Shown here piece by piece: positions 9,263-20,000 of a stretch of 64,000 bases of DNA. Source of the stretch: Duganella callida. Lineage in GTDB: Bacteria > Pseudomonadota > Gammaproteobacteria > Burkholderiales > Burkholderiaceae_D. Every line of letters starts with the position of its first letter. Positions within the stretch are counted from its first letter, which is position 1. The stretch lies in NCBI RefSeq assembly GCF_004614165.1, contig NZ_SPVG01000253.1, positions 1 to 64,000 on the forward strand. The letters run 5' to 3'. The notes under the pieces are model-generated. The model saw only the letters and a program-made list of their open reading frames with translations. It did not search any database and was not told where the DNA came from. Made by a program: the position numbers and the translations under genes.

Positions 9263-9382
9263 ACTGCCTCCCGCCCGATGCCTGATGATGCCGCCAGTCT
9301 AGCTCATCTCCGGGTTTCCCGTAGGCTGCGGCTTCGTCTTGCCCATGCGATAATCGGATTTTGCAGCCCTGAAAATATTGCC

Positions 9383-11437
9383 ATGGCCTCCAACTTCTTC
9401 AATCTGTACACGCACGACTTCGCCCGCGTCGCCATCGCCGCGCCGGTGTGCCGCATTGCCGATCCGGCCTACAACGCCGAGCAGACCATCCGCCTGGCCG
9501 AGCAGGCCGCCGGGCAGGGCGCGGCGCTGGTGGCGTTTCCCGAACTGGGCCTGTCGGCCTATACCTGCGACGACCTGTTCCATCAGCGCGCCTTGCTGGA
9601 CGGCGTGCTCGACGGGCTGAGCGCGATTCTCGACGCCTCCACCGATTGGAAGATGGCGGTGGTGGTGGGCGCGCCGCTGCGCGTCGACCACCAGCTGTAC
9701 AACTGCGCGGTGGTGATCGCCAACGGCCAGATCCAGGGCGTGGTGCCGAAGAGCTATCTGCCGAATTACGGCGAATTCTACGAGGCGCGCCAGTTCAGCA
9801 GCGCCGATTACGCGCTGGCCACCGAGATCGATCTGCTCGGCGAGCGCGTGCAATTCGGTTCCGGCCTGCTGTTCGAAGTGGCCGATATTCCCAACTTCAA
9901 GTTCCACGTCGAGATCTGCGAGGACGTGTGGGTGCCGATCCCGCCGTCGTCGTTCGCGGCGCTGGCCGGCGCCACCGTGCTGGTCAACCTGTCGGCCTCG
10001 AACGCGCTGGTGGGCAAGTCGAACTACCGCAACCAGCTGGTCGGCCAGCAGTCGGCGCGCTGCATCGCCGCCTATCTGTACACCTCGGCCGGCGGCGGCG
10101 AATCGAGCACCGACATGGCCTGGGATGGGCAGGGCGTGATCTACGAAAACGGCGAACTGCTGGCCGAGCCGAAACGCTTCATCGACGAACCGACGCTGAC
10201 CTTTGCCGACATCGACCTCGAACGCCTGTCGCGCGAGCGCATGCGCATGAACACCTATGCGCAATCGGCGCAGCGCCATGCCGCCGAAATCGGTAAGTTC
10301 CGCACCGTGTTCTTCGAGCTCGAACTGGCGCGCGACCAGCCGCTGGCGCTGAAGCGCTGCGTCGAGCGCTTCCCCTACGTGCCGGCCGATCCGCGCCGCC
10401 GCGACGAGCGCTGCAACGAGGTCTACAACATCCAGGTGCAGGCGCTGGCGCAGCGCCTGGTCACCAGCGGCCTGAAGAAAGTGGTGATCGGCATCTCGGG
10501 CGGCCTCGACTCCACCCACGCGCTGCTGGTATGCGCGCGCGTGATGGACAAGCTCAAGCTGCCGCGCACCAACATCCTGGCCTACACCATGCCCGGCTTC
10601 GCCACCAGCGAGCGCACCTTGAAGCAGGCGCATGCGCTGATGCAGCTGGTCGGCTGCGCGGCGCAGGAAATCGACATCCGCCCGAGCTGCCTGCAGATGC
10701 TGAAGGACCTCGGCCATCCCTACGCCGAAGGCAAGCAGCAGTACGACATCACCTTCGAAAACGTGCAGGCCGGCGAGCGCACCAACCACCTGTTCCGGCT
10801 GGCCAACCACAACGGCGCGTTGGTGATCGGCACCGGCGACCTGAGCGAACTGGCGCTGGGCTGGTGCACCTATGGCGTGGGCGATCACATGTCGCACTAC
10901 AACGTCAACGCCAGCGTGCCGAAGACGCTGATCTCGCACCTGGTGCGCTGGGTGGCCGAGTCGGGCGTGATCGGCCGCAACGACGCGCAGGTGCTGCTCG
11001 ATATCCTGGCCACCGAAATCAGTCCCGAACTGGTGCCCGGCACCGCCGCAGGCCAGCCCGAGCAGCGCACCGAAAGCACCATCGGCCCGTACGAGCTGCA
11101 GGACTTCAATCTGTACTACACGCTGCGCTTCGGCTTTAACCCGTCCAAGGTGGCGTTCCTGGCGCACACGGCGTGGAAGGACAAGGCGCAGGGCCGCTGG
11201 CCGGACGGCGACCACGTTACGCGCAACCAGTACGACCTGGCGGCGATCAGGAAAAATCTCGGCATCTTCCTCGACCGCTTCTTCCGCACCAGCCAGTTCA
11301 AGCGTAGCTGCGTGCCGAACGCACCGAAGGTGGGCAGCGGTGGTTCATTGTCGCCGCGCGGCGACTGGCGTGCACCAAGTGATGCCCAAAGCGTTGTATG
11401 GATGGAAGAACTGCGCGCCATTCCGGTGCAAGAGTAA
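9383..11437 (+). CDS. nadE: glutamine-dependent NAD+ synthetase
   Basis: 684 residues with an N-terminal nitrilase-type glutaminase (about 1-290; catalytic Glu in [15 protein letters not shown], Lys in [15 protein letters not shown], Cys in EICEDVWVP) and a C-terminal ATP-dependent amidating domain carrying the P-loop [14 protein letters not shown]. It converts nicotinic acid adenine dinucleotide to NAD+ with ammonia from glutamine. The start [13 protein letters not shown] is typical; the open frame upstream to 8360 is a shadow of the opposing gene. A PII gene follows 105 bases downstream, a pairing that fits reported PII control of this NadE type. Confidence 0.96.
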   Translation: MASNFFNLYTHDFARVAIAAPVCRIADPAYNAEQTIRLAEQAAGQGAALVAFPELGLSAYTCDDLFHQRALLDGVLDGLSAILDASTDWKMAVVVGAPLRVDHQLYNCAVVIANGQIQGVVPKSYLPNYGEFYEARQFSSADYALATEIDLLGERVQFGSGLLFEVADIPNFKFHVEICEDVWVPIPPSSFAALAGATVLVNLSASNALVGKSNYRNQLVGQQSARCIAAYLYTSAGGGESSTDMAWDGQGVIYENGELLAEPKRFIDEPTLTFADIDLERLSRERMRMNTYAQSAQRHAAEIGKFRTVFFELELARDQPLALKRCVERFPYVPADPRRRDERCNEVYNIQVQALAQRLVTSGLKKVVIGISGGLDSTHALLVCARVMDKLKLPRTNILAYTMPGFATSERTLKQAHALMQLVGCAAQEIDIRPSCLQMLKDLGHPYAEGKQQYDITFENVQAGERTNHLFRLANHNGALVIGTGDLSELALGWCTYGVGDHMSHYNVNASVPKTLISHLVRWVAESGVIGRNDAQVLLDILATEISPELVPGTAAGQPEQRTESTIGPYELQDFNLYYTLRFGFNPSKVAFLAHTAWKDKAQGRWPDGDHVTRNQYDLAAIRKNLGIFLDRFFRTSQFKRSCVPNAPKVGSGGSLSPRGDWRAPSDAQSVVWMEELRAIPVQE

Positions 11438-11455
11438 AGAATAAGCTTATGCGCA

Positions 11456-11483
11456 TGGACAGTCTCCGTGTGTCGATTACAAT
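11456..11483 (+). promoter_or_regulatory. probable sigma-70 promoter of the PII gene
   Basis: TGGACA (11456-11461, five of six to the -35 consensus) and TACAAT (11478-11483) are separated by 16 bases and lie 59 bases before the PII start, so the PII gene can be transcribed separately from nadE. Confidence 0.5.
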
Positions 11484-11533
11484 AGAACCAAAGTTTGCAG
11501 TTTTGCTGCACCGGATTTTCGATTTAGACATAA

Positions 11534-11881
<348 letters not shown>

Positions 11882-11903
11882 GTCAGTTTCAGCCTTATTC
11901 GGA

Positions 11904-11929
11904 ATGCCGGCCTCGCCGGCATTTTTTTT
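11904..11929 (+). terminator. Rho-independent terminator after the PII gene
   Basis: ATGCCGG (11904-11910) pairs with CCGGCAT (11916-11922) around the loop CCTCG, followed by a run of T. Confidence 0.88.
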
Positions 11930-12041
11930 GGGCGGGGCCGATTAAGGTGATTTTTGTATATCTTTTATTGGTTATATTAGTTCGGGTTTTCTAGGTGAAT
12001 CGGTAATATGGAAAAACTGTCCACTCCTGAAAGCCCGTGCC

Positions 12042-13460
12042 ATGCCCAAGCATCCCTGCAAGCTTATCGCCCTGTCATTGCTGTCGCTCGCCGCCGCCAG
12101 GCTGGTTGCCGCGCCCAGTGTCTATCCGACCGGTGTCACCCGCTATGACCCGGCCACCGCGTACAACACCTACGTCATCTTCAGTGGCCAGGACAAGAAT
12201 ACCCATTTGATCGACATGAACGGCAACGAGGTGCACCGCTGGTCGGCGGAAGGCTTCCCGCCGGTGCTGCTCGACCCGGCGCTGACCGGCGGCCGGCGCG
12301 GTAACGTGCTGGTGCAGCTGGCCAGCGTGCCGGGCACCAGCAACGAAGGCAATGGCTTGCGCAATCAGGCCATCGGCGAGCTGGACTGGGATGGCACGGT
12401 GGTGTGGCAGTGGGGCGCGGCCGCCAGCGCGCAGGACGCGTACGCCGCGCCGGTCGAGGGCAGGGCGCCCGCGCAAGTGCCGGGCGGCGCCGCCCGCCAG
12501 CACCACGACTGGCGCCGCCTGGCGAATGGCAATACGCTGGTGCTGGCGAACCTGGTGCATGCGCTGCCGGGCTTCAGTGCGCCGCAGGTGCTCGACGATG
12601 TCATCTACGAGGTCGACCGCCAGGGCGACGTGGTGTGGAAATGGGTGGCGTCCGATCACCTGGACGAGTTCGGCTTTTCGGCGGCGGCGCTGCGGCTGGT
12701 GAAGCAGGGCGCTTCGCCGCGCGGCAAGGCGGCGCCGTTCGACTACCTGCACATCAACAATATGTCGGTGCTGGGGCCGAACCGCTGGTACGACGCCGGC
12801 GATCAGCGCTTCCATCCCGAGAACATCCTGATCGATTCGCGCGAAGCCAACTTCATCGTCATCATCGACAAGCGTACCGGCAAGGTGGTGTGGCGTCTGG
12901 GGCCGGATTATCCGGCGCCGGCGCGCGGTCCGCGCGTGCTGCCGCGGCCGGTCGATCAGATCGTCGGCCAGCACGATGCGCACCTGATCGCGCCCGGACT
13001 GCCCGGCGCCGGCAACCTGATCGTGTTCGACAACCAGGGCGAGGCCGGCTATCCGCGCGTCAGCGTCGGGGTGCAACCGCGTTCTCGCGTGCTGGAAATC
13101 GATCCGGTCAAGCAGCAGATCGTGTGGGAATACACGGGCGGCGATTCGAATGGACCCGACTGGGGCTTTTACAGCTCCTTCATCAGCAGTGCACGCCGTC
13201 TGCCGAACGGGAATACCCTGATCGACGAAGGCATGAACGGCCGCATCTTCCAGGTCACGGCGAACGGCGCCATCGCCTGGGAATACATCAGCCCTTATTT
13301 TGCGGCGACGCCGGTGGCCGGCGCCGGCAGGCCGGTGCTGAGCAACTGGGTCTACCGCGCGCAGCCGGTGCCGTACGACTGGGCGCCGGCGGGCACGCCG
13401 CGTTCGGAAAAAGCGGTGACTCCGCCGGAGCTGGGCGCGTACCGCGTCGTGACCAACTAA
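12042..13460 (+). CDS. arylsulfotransferase (ASST) family exported protein
   Basis: 472 residues with a Sec-type signal peptide (LIALSLLSLAAARLVAA) and a six-bladed-propeller ASST region: repeated blades such as WDGTVVWQWG, RQHHDWRRLANGNTLVLAN, GDVVWKWVASDHLDEF and LPNGNTLIDEGMNGRIFQV. Conserved His residues in RQHHDWR and in VGQHDAHLI match the catalytic and binding histidines of PAPS-independent arylsulfate sulfotransferases. Such enzymes move sulfate between phenolic compounds in the periplasm. It is the first gene of a three-gene unit with a TonB-dependent receptor and a sulfatase, after an AT-rich leader (11935-12010). Confidence 0.82.
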   Translation: MPKHPCKLIALSLLSLAAARLVAAPSVYPTGVTRYDPATAYNTYVIFSGQDKNTHLIDMNGNEVHRWSAEGFPPVLLDPALTGGRRGNVLVQLASVPGTSNEGNGLRNQAIGELDWDGTVVWQWGAAASAQDAYAAPVEGRAPAQVPGGAARQHHDWRRLANGNTLVLANLVHALPGFSAPQVLDDVIYEVDRQGDVVWKWVASDHLDEFGFSAAALRLVKQGASPRGKAAPFDYLHINNMSVLGPNRWYDAGDQRFHPENILIDSREANFIVIIDKRTGKVVWRLGPDYPAPARGPRVLPRPVDQIVGQHDAHLIAPGLPGAGNLIVFDNQGEAGYPRVSVGVQPRSRVLEIDPVKQQIVWEYTGGDSNGPDWGFYSSFISSARRLPNGNTLIDEGMNGRIFQVTANGAIAWEYISPYFAATPVAGAGRPVLSNWVYRAQPVPYDWAPAGTPRSEKAVTPPELGAYRVVTN

Positions 13461-13493
13461 AACAGTTCTTCTTATCTTCTTTCATAACGATAA

Positions 13494-13517
13494 CGCGCCG
13501 GCCAGCCAGCCGGCGTG
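13494..13517 (+). other. intercistronic GC hairpin
   Basis: CGCGCCGGC pairs with GCCGGCGTG (one G-T pair) around a six-base loop between the arylsulfotransferase-like gene and the receptor gene. There is no T run, so it may stabilise or process the mRNA rather than terminate it. Confidence 0.4.
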
Positions 13518-13555
13518 CGGGGCAGTCTATGCCCGCTTTTCAGAAAGCCCGGAAC

Positions 13556-15901
13556 ATGCGACAGAAAAAAATCGCCGCCGCCATCGCGTCGGCACTGATA
13601 CTGGCCTACGGGCCGTGCGCGCTGGCACAAACGCCGGCGGCGCCAGCCGCCGCCGTGGCCGTGCCCGGCGCTGTGCTGGCCGCCGATGGCGCCAGCGCCG
13701 AGACGGCTGACGCCGACAGCGCGCTGGGCGTGATCGCCAGCGTCACCGTCTCGACCCGGCGCCGCAACGAAACGGCGCAAAGCGTGCCCGCCACCATGAG
13801 TGTGCTCGACGACAAGACCCTGGAAAACAACCGCGTCTACCGCGTGCAGGATTTGCAGCAGCTGCTGCCCAGCACCACGGTCAATTTCGTCCATGCGCGC
13901 CAGCTCAGTTTTGCCGTGCGCGGGCTGGGCAACAACACCGCCAGCGACGGCCTGGAGGGCAGCGTCGGCCTGTACCTGGACAATGTCTACCTGGCCCGGC
14001 CCGGCATGGCCGCTTTCGATGCGCTCGACGTGCAGCAACTGGAACTGTTGCGCGGTCCGCAGGGCACGCTGTTCGGCAAGAACACCACCGCCGGGGTGCT
14101 CAACATCACCACCAAACAGCCGGGCTTCCGCAGCGAAAACAGCGCTTCGCTCGCCGTCGGGCAGGACCGTTACGCGCAGGCCAAGGCCAGTCTTTCCGGC
14201 GCCTTTTCGGACACGCTGGCCGGTCGCCTGTCCGTCTACAAGACGCACGAAGGCGGCTACATCACCAATCTGTACAATGGCAACCGGGTACAGGGCGGCG
14301 AGCGCGAAGGCGTGCGCGCCCAGCTATTGTACGAGCCGGACGCCAGCCTGAGCGTGCGCGTCATCGCCGACTACAACAGCGAAGATTCGAACAACGGCAC
14401 GCTGGTGTTTTACAACGCCGGCCCGAGCGGACGATTGCTGACGCAGGCCGCCGCGGTCGGCGGCCACGTGATCACCGACCCGGCCCGCTACGCGGTAAAC
14501 CTGGACAGCGGCTCGCACGTCGACGTGCACCAAGGCGGGCTGTCGGCGGAAACCAACTGGAAGCTCGACAACGACTACAAATTCACCGCGGTCAGCGCGT
14601 TCCGCTACTGGAACTTCACGCCCCGCAACGACGACGGGCTGGATGTGCCGGTCACCCTGAACGTGGGCGCGCTGACGCGCCACCGCCAGTTCACCCAGGA
14701 ATTGCGCCTGGCGACGCCGTCCGGGCGCGAGGTGGAATCGGTGGCCGGCGCCTACTACTATTACCAGAACCTGGACAACACCAGCTTTACCTACAACGGT
14801 CCGCTGGCCGATACCTTCAACGCGGCGCCGGCCGGGGCGCTGAGCAACCTCACCAGCCTGGCCGACGGCCATCTGCGCGTCAACAGCTACGCCTTGTTCG
14901 GCCAGTCGATCTGGCATATCGATCCGCGCTGGGATCTGACCGGCGGCTTGCGCGCCACCTATGAAGACAAGCGCGCCTATGAAATCCGCTACGCGCCGAC
15001 CGGCGGCGCCAGCGTCACCGGCGCGGCGCTGGCGGCGCGCAACGCCCGCTACGGCGCGTTCGATTCCGGCGACGTGCGCCTGCATAATCTGAGTCCGTCG
15101 GCCCTGCTGACGCTGGCTTACCGGCTGGATGCCGATGTGCTGACCTTCGCCACGCTGTCGCACGGCGAAAAGTCGGGCGGCATCAACCTGACGGTGCCCG
15201 GCGCGGCCGGCATCGCCTCGCTCAAGGTGGGCAACGAGAAAGCCAACAACCTCGAACTGGGCATCAAGAGCAATCTGTGGGAGCGCCGCGCGCAGATCAA
15301 TGCCAGCCTGTTTGCCAACATCGTGCGCGGCTACCAGAACAATGCCTACGACCCGGCCACGCTGACGTCTTATCTGACCAACGCCGGCGACGTGCGCAGT
15401 CGCGGCGCGGAACTGGAAACGTCGTGGCTGGCCGCGAAAGGCCTGACCCTCGGCGCCAACGCCGCATACAACGACGTCCGCTATCTGCGCTACACCAACG
15501 CGCCGTGCCCGCCGGAGAGTGGCGCCACAGCGTGCGATTTGTCGGGCCGCGCCGCGCTGGTCAACGCGCCGCGCTGGACCGGCAGCCTGAACGCGCAATA
15601 CGCGCACGCGCTCGCCGAGCGGGTGGAGGGCTACGTCAACGCCAACTATGCCTACCGCGACGAGGCCTACGGCACATTGGACGCGTCGCGTTATTCGAAG
15701 ATTCCCGCATACAGCCTGAGCAACCTGTCGGCCGGCGTCCGCTTCAAGGCCGGCGGCGCCCGATGGGACGTATCGCTGTGGGCCAAGAACGCCTTCGACA
15801 AGCTGTATTACACCAGCATGTGGAACACCAGCTTCGGCGCGTACAACGCCGTGATTGGTACACCCCGCACTGTGGGCCTCAGCGCCCGCGCAGATTTCTG
15901 A
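13556..15901 (+). CDS. TonB-dependent outer-membrane receptor, probably for sulfated or aromatic substrates
   Basis: 781 residues: signal peptide ending CALAQ, a short Ala-rich linker, plug domain (about 65-180; VQDLQQLLPSTTVNF, LELLRGPQGTLFGKNTTAG) and a 22-strand-type barrel ending in Phe (VGLSARADF). It imports bulky ligands with energy from TonB-ExbBD. No N-terminal signalling (STN) domain is present, so it does not look like a transducer. The substrate is not readable from sequence, but its place between the arylsulfotransferase-like protein and the sulfatase suggests a sulfate ester. An in-frame ATG at 13529 is an alternative start. Confidence 0.9.
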   Translation: MRQKKIAAAIASALILAYGPCALAQTPAAPAAAVAVPGAVLAADGASAETADADSALGVIASVTVSTRRRNETAQSVPATMSVLDDKTLENNRVYRVQDLQQLLPSTTVNFVHARQLSFAVRGLGNNTASDGLEGSVGLYLDNVYLARPGMAAFDALDVQQLELLRGPQGTLFGKNTTAGVLNITTKQPGFRSENSASLAVGQDRYAQAKASLSGAFSDTLAGRLSVYKTHEGGYITNLYNGNRVQGGEREGVRAQLLYEPDASLSVRVIADYNSEDSNNGTLVFYNAGPSGRLLTQAAAVGGHVITDPARYAVNLDSGSHVDVHQGGLSAETNWKLDNDYKFTAVSAFRYWNFTPRNDDGLDVPVTLNVGALTRHRQFTQELRLATPSGREVESVAGAYYYYQNLDNTSFTYNGPLADTFNAAPAGALSNLTSLADGHLRVNSYALFGQSIWHIDPRWDLTGGLRATYEDKRAYEIRYAPTGGASVTGAALAARNARYGAFDSGDVRLHNLSPSALLTLAYRLDADVLTFATLSHGEKSGGINLTVPGAAGIASLKVGNEKANNLELGIKSNLWERRAQINASLFANIVRGYQNNAYDPATLTSYLTNAGDVRSRGAELETSWLAAKGLTLGANAAYNDVRYLRYTNAPCPPESGATACDLSGRAALVNAPRWTGSLNAQYAHALAERVEGYVNANYAYRDEAYGTLDASRYSKIPAYSLSNLSAGVRFKAGGARWDVSLWAKNAFDKLYYTSMWNTSFGAYNAVIGTPRTVGLSARADF

Positions 15902-15913
15902 ACAGGAGACATG

Positions 15914-17329
15914 ATGACCAGCACTTCCCGCCGCCGCGTGCTCAAAACCCTGCCTGCGCTGGCGCTGGCAAACTGCCTGCCGGCCGCACGCGCGGCCGGC
16001 CAGCCGCAACCGAACATCGTCTTTATCCTGGCCGACGACATGGGCCACGCCGACCTGGGCGTGTACGGCCAGACCGACTATCAGACGCCTCACCTGGACC
16101 GGCTGGCCGCGCAGGGACTGCGCTTCACCCAGGCTTACGCCAACTCGGCGGTGTGCTCGGCGACGCGCTTCGCCCTGATCACCGGCCGCTACCAATACCG
16201 TTTGCGCGGCGGGCTGGAGGAGCCGATCGCCGGCGCATCGGACACCATCGGCCTGCCGCCATCGCATCCGACCCTGCCGTCGCTGTTGAAGCGGCAGGGC
16301 TACACCACCGCGCTGATCGGCAAATGGCATCTGGGCTACCTGCCGGCGTTCGGCCCGCTGAAAAGCGGCTACGACAGCTTCTTCGGCAACTACGGCGGCG
16401 CGATCGACTACTACACGCACAAGCCGGGCGTCGGTCCGCAGGTGCGGGAAGATTTGTACGAAGGCGAGGTGCCGGTCCACCAGGTCGGCTATTACACCGA
16501 TCTGCTGGGCGCGCGCGCGGTGGCGTTCATCAACCGCCAGCAGGCCGGCCAGCCGTTCCTGCTGTCGCTGCACTACACCGCCCCGCACTGGCCGTGGGAA
16601 GGGCCGGGCGACGAGGCGGTGTCGCGCGAGATCGACAACATCTTCCATTACGACGGCGGCGACCTGGCGACCTACGGCCGCATGGTGGAGGCGCTGGACG
16701 CGTCGGTCGGCCGCGTGCTGCGGGCGCTGGAACAGCGCGGTCTGGCCGACAACACCATTGTGATCTTCACCAGCGACAATGGCGGCGAACGCTTTTCCAA
16801 GACCTGGCCGCTGACGGGCCAGAAGACCGAGCTGCTGGAAGGCGGCATCCGCGTGCCGGCGCTGGTGCGCTGGCCGGGCAGGATCGCGGCCGGGCAGGTC
16901 AGCGCGCAGGTGGCGATCAGCATGGACTGGCTGCCGACCCTGCTGGCGGCGGCGGGCGCGGCGCCCGACCCCGACTATCCGAGCGACGGCCAGAACCTGC
17001 TGCCGGTCCTGCTGGGTCAGGCGCAGCCCTATGAGCGCACGCTGCTGTGGCGCTACAAGGCCAACGCGCAGCGCGCAATCCGCGCCGGCGACTGGAAATA
17101 TCTGAAGATCGGCAAGAACGAATTTTTGTTTGATGTGGTCAAGGATCAGCGCGAGCGCGCCAACCTGGCCAGACGCCATCCCGAGGTGTTCGCCAGGCTC
17201 AAGGCGCAGTGGGAGGCGTGGAACCGGCAGATGCTGCCGATAACGGCCGATGTGCGCACCCACGCCGTCACCGGCAATGTGCAGGCGGACCGCTATGGCG
17301 TCACGACAGCGGGCAGCCTGGAGGATTGA
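15914..17329 (+). CDS. sulfatase (type I, formylglycine-dependent)
   Basis: 471 residues. The active-site signature CSATR at Cys81 (CxAxR), followed by ALITGRYQYR, is the site where Cys is converted to formylglycine. Metal-binding DDMGHADLG sits near residue 41 and a second metal motif is FTSDNGGERF. The N-terminus SRRRVLKTLPALALANCLPA looks like a Tat signal, which would export the folded enzyme. It hydrolyses sulfate esters in the periplasm. AGGAG lies five bases before this ATG; the ATG one codon upstream is too close to it. Only nine bases separate it from the receptor gene. Confidence 0.9.
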   Translation: MTSTSRRRVLKTLPALALANCLPAARAAGQPQPNIVFILADDMGHADLGVYGQTDYQTPHLDRLAAQGLRFTQAYANSAVCSATRFALITGRYQYRLRGGLEEPIAGASDTIGLPPSHPTLPSLLKRQGYTTALIGKWHLGYLPAFGPLKSGYDSFFGNYGGAIDYYTHKPGVGPQVREDLYEGEVPVHQVGYYTDLLGARAVAFINRQQAGQPFLLSLHYTAPHWPWEGPGDEAVSREIDNIFHYDGGDLATYGRMVEALDASVGRVLRALEQRGLADNTIVIFTSDNGGERFSKTWPLTGQKTELLEGGIRVPALVRWPGRIAAGQVSAQVAISMDWLPTLLAAAGAAPDPDYPSDGQNLLPVLLGQAQPYERTLLWRYKANAQRAIRAGDWKYLKIGKNEFLFDVVKDQRERANLARRHPEVFARLKAQWEAWNRQMLPITADVRTHAVTGNVQADRYGVTTAGSLED

Positions 17330-17352
17330 GGCGCACGCCGGCGGTCGCGCGC

Positions 17353-17994
17353 TCAGGGGTTCTTGTGATAGTGGATGTGCAGGTCGAACTTCCAGGTCAC
17401 CAGCCGCAGGATGGTGATGAAGGCGGCGCTGGTCCACAGCGCGAAGTCGTCGGAAACGTCGGTGTATTGCAGTCCGATGTAGAGCCAGGCGCCGAAGAAG
17501 GCGCAGATGGCGTACGGCTTGCCATCGCGGAAGACCATCGGCACCTCGTTGCAGACGATGTCGCGCAGCACGCCGCCGAAGATGCCGGTGATGACGCCCA
17601 TCATCGAGGCGATGAAGATCGGCATGTGCGCGGTCTGCGCCTGCGCCACGCCGGCCACCGCAAACAAGCCGAGGCCGATGGCGTCCGCCACCACGATCAC
17701 CCGTTCGGAAATGATCTGCCTGACGGTTTTCATCAGCGGCGTCGCCAGCAGGGCCAGCACGAAGATCAAAATCGCGTATTCCTGGTGCTGGACCCAGAAC
17801 AGCGGCCGCTTGTCGAGCAGGATGTCGCGCAGCGTGCCGCCGCCGAACGCGGCAATGAAGGCGACCGTGAATACGCCGACGATGTCCATGCGCTTGCGTC
17901 GCGCTTCCACGAAACCCGATAGCGCCCCCACCAGTATCGCCACGACTTCAATGATGGCGATCAGGGAAACGTGCGGTATCGGTAAATGCTTCAT
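17353..17994 (-). CDS. TRIC family (UPF0126) membrane channel protein
   Basis: 213 residues with seven hydrophobic helices arranged as two repeats, each containing the glycine-rich motif: AFGGGTLRDILLDKRPLFWV in the first and GIFGGVLRDIVCNEVPMVFR in the second. This is the YadS/YicG family, homologous to trimeric intracellular cation channels; bacterial members conduct K+ and Na+. It is a single gene, convergent with the sulfatase and separated from it by 23 bases, with no obvious shared terminator. Confidence 0.9.
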   Translation of the reverse strand: MKHLPIPHVSLIAIIEVVAILVGALSGFVEARRKRMDIVGVFTVAFIAAFGGGTLRDILLDKRPLFWVQHQEYAILIFVLALLATPLMKTVRQIISERVIVVADAIGLGLFAVAGVAQAQTAHMPIFIASMMGVITGIFGGVLRDIVCNEVPMVFRDGKPYAICAFFGAWLYIGLQYTDVSDDFALWTSAAFITILRLVTWKFDLHIHYHKNP

Positions 17995-18085
17995 CGGTTG
18001 CTTGCAGGACCATGGTTGCGTTGCACGTAGGTTAACATGACCGACCCGTCAGGGATAGATCCGTTGAATCAGATTAACGTTTCGC

Positions 18086-18095
18086 GGGGGGGGGG
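18086..18095. repeat. run of ten G
   Basis: An uninterrupted G10 tract in the 170-base non-coding spacer between the TRIC and Smr genes. Such tracts slip during replication and are prone to sequencing error; here it lies upstream of the TRIC gene and is not inside a gene. The rest of this spacer shows nothing else recognisable. Confidence 0.8.
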
Positions 18096-18164
18096 CAAAC
18101 AACAACGGCAGCCGGCCGTGGCGGCGGCACAGGGGAGGGATGCGGGCGCCGCGGCGCCCGGCGG

Positions 18165-18830
18165 TCAGTAGCGCTGCGGCTGCAGGGCGGCGCGCAGCAG
18201 CACGATCAGCGCGCCTTCGCCGCCTTCGTGGTTGCGTGCCTGGCAGAACGCCACCACGCCTTTTTGCACCAGCCAGCTGTGCACCATGGATTTCAGCACC
18301 GGCTCCTGGCCGCGCGAACCGAAGCCGCGGCCGTGGATCACGCAGACGCAGCGGTGATTGCGCTGTTGGGCGCGGGTCAGGAAGGCGCCCAGCGCGTCGC
18401 GCGCCTGGTCGCGGTTCATGCCGTGCAGGTCCAGCTCGTCCTGGACCGGCCAGTGGCCCTTGCGCATTTTCTTCATCACGTCCGGGCCGACGCCGGGCGC
18501 CGAGTAATTCAGCGCCGGATCGTCTTCCAGGTAATGATCGACCTCGAACAGGTCGGACAGCGATTCGCGCAGCACGGCCGCGTCGTCCTCGGCCTGGGTC
18601 AGCTTGCGGGCCGGCGCCTTGTCCGGCGCGACCGATTTGGGCACGCTGGGCGGCACGTAGCGGTCCGAGACCGGCATGCGTTGCACGCCACCCAGCGCCG
18701 ACTGGAACAGATTGGCTTCGACGGCCTGCTTCTTCTGCTGTTGGACGCGCTCCTTGTCGGCGACGGCGCGCGCCTCGGCCTGCTCCTTGAGCTGTTTGCC
18801 CAGGGATTTCAGGTCGGCGAAGTCTTTCAT
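18165..18830 (-). CDS. Smr domain protein (MutS2-like C-terminal domain)
   Basis: 221 residues. The first half is a charged, Gln-rich coiled coil (about 1-45) and linker; the C-terminal Smr domain shows ELDLHGMNRDQARDAL and VCVIHGRGFGSRG, the LDLHG and HGRG signatures of this nuclease-like fold. Small stand-alone Smr proteins (SmrA/SmrB type) act on nucleic acids; E. coli SmrB cleaves mRNA at collided ribosomes, but the role here is unproven. It starts four bases after the trxB stop, so the two form an operon. Confidence 0.88.
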   Translation of the reverse strand: MKDFADLKSLGKQLKEQAEARAVADKERVQQQKKQAVEANLFQSALGGVQRMPVSDRYVPPSVPKSVAPDKAPARKLTQAEDDAAVLRESLSDLFEVDHYLEDDPALNYSAPGVGPDVMKKMRKGHWPVQDELDLHGMNRDQARDALGAFLTRAQQRNHRCVCVIHGRGFGSRGQEPVLKSMVHSWLVQKGVVAFCQARNHEGGEGALIVLLRAALQPQRY

Positions 18831-18834
18831 GCGC

Positions 18835-19905
<1,071 letters not shown>

Positions 19906-20000
19906 TCAGGATGAATCGTGGGGCCGGAATGGCCCGTATGCCTTAGAATACCGCTTGAGGAACATTTCCTGACCGCCAACATTGCAACACCTTAATACCT

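Noticed and set aside
8360-9382. 341-codon N-terminal extension of nadE
   Set aside because: The stretch is the complement of the FemAB-like gene and unlike any NadE; the family start is at 9383.
9299-11215. 638-codon open frame on the minus strand
   Set aside because: Antisense shadow of nadE, without motif or ribosome site.
12404-13555. 384-codon N-terminal extension of the TonB receptor
   Set aside because: It runs in another frame through the arylsulfotransferase-like gene; a signal peptide starts at 13556.
14324-17437. 1037-codon open frame on the minus strand
   Set aside because: Antisense to the TonB receptor and sulfatase genes; no recognisable motif and shadow-type composition.
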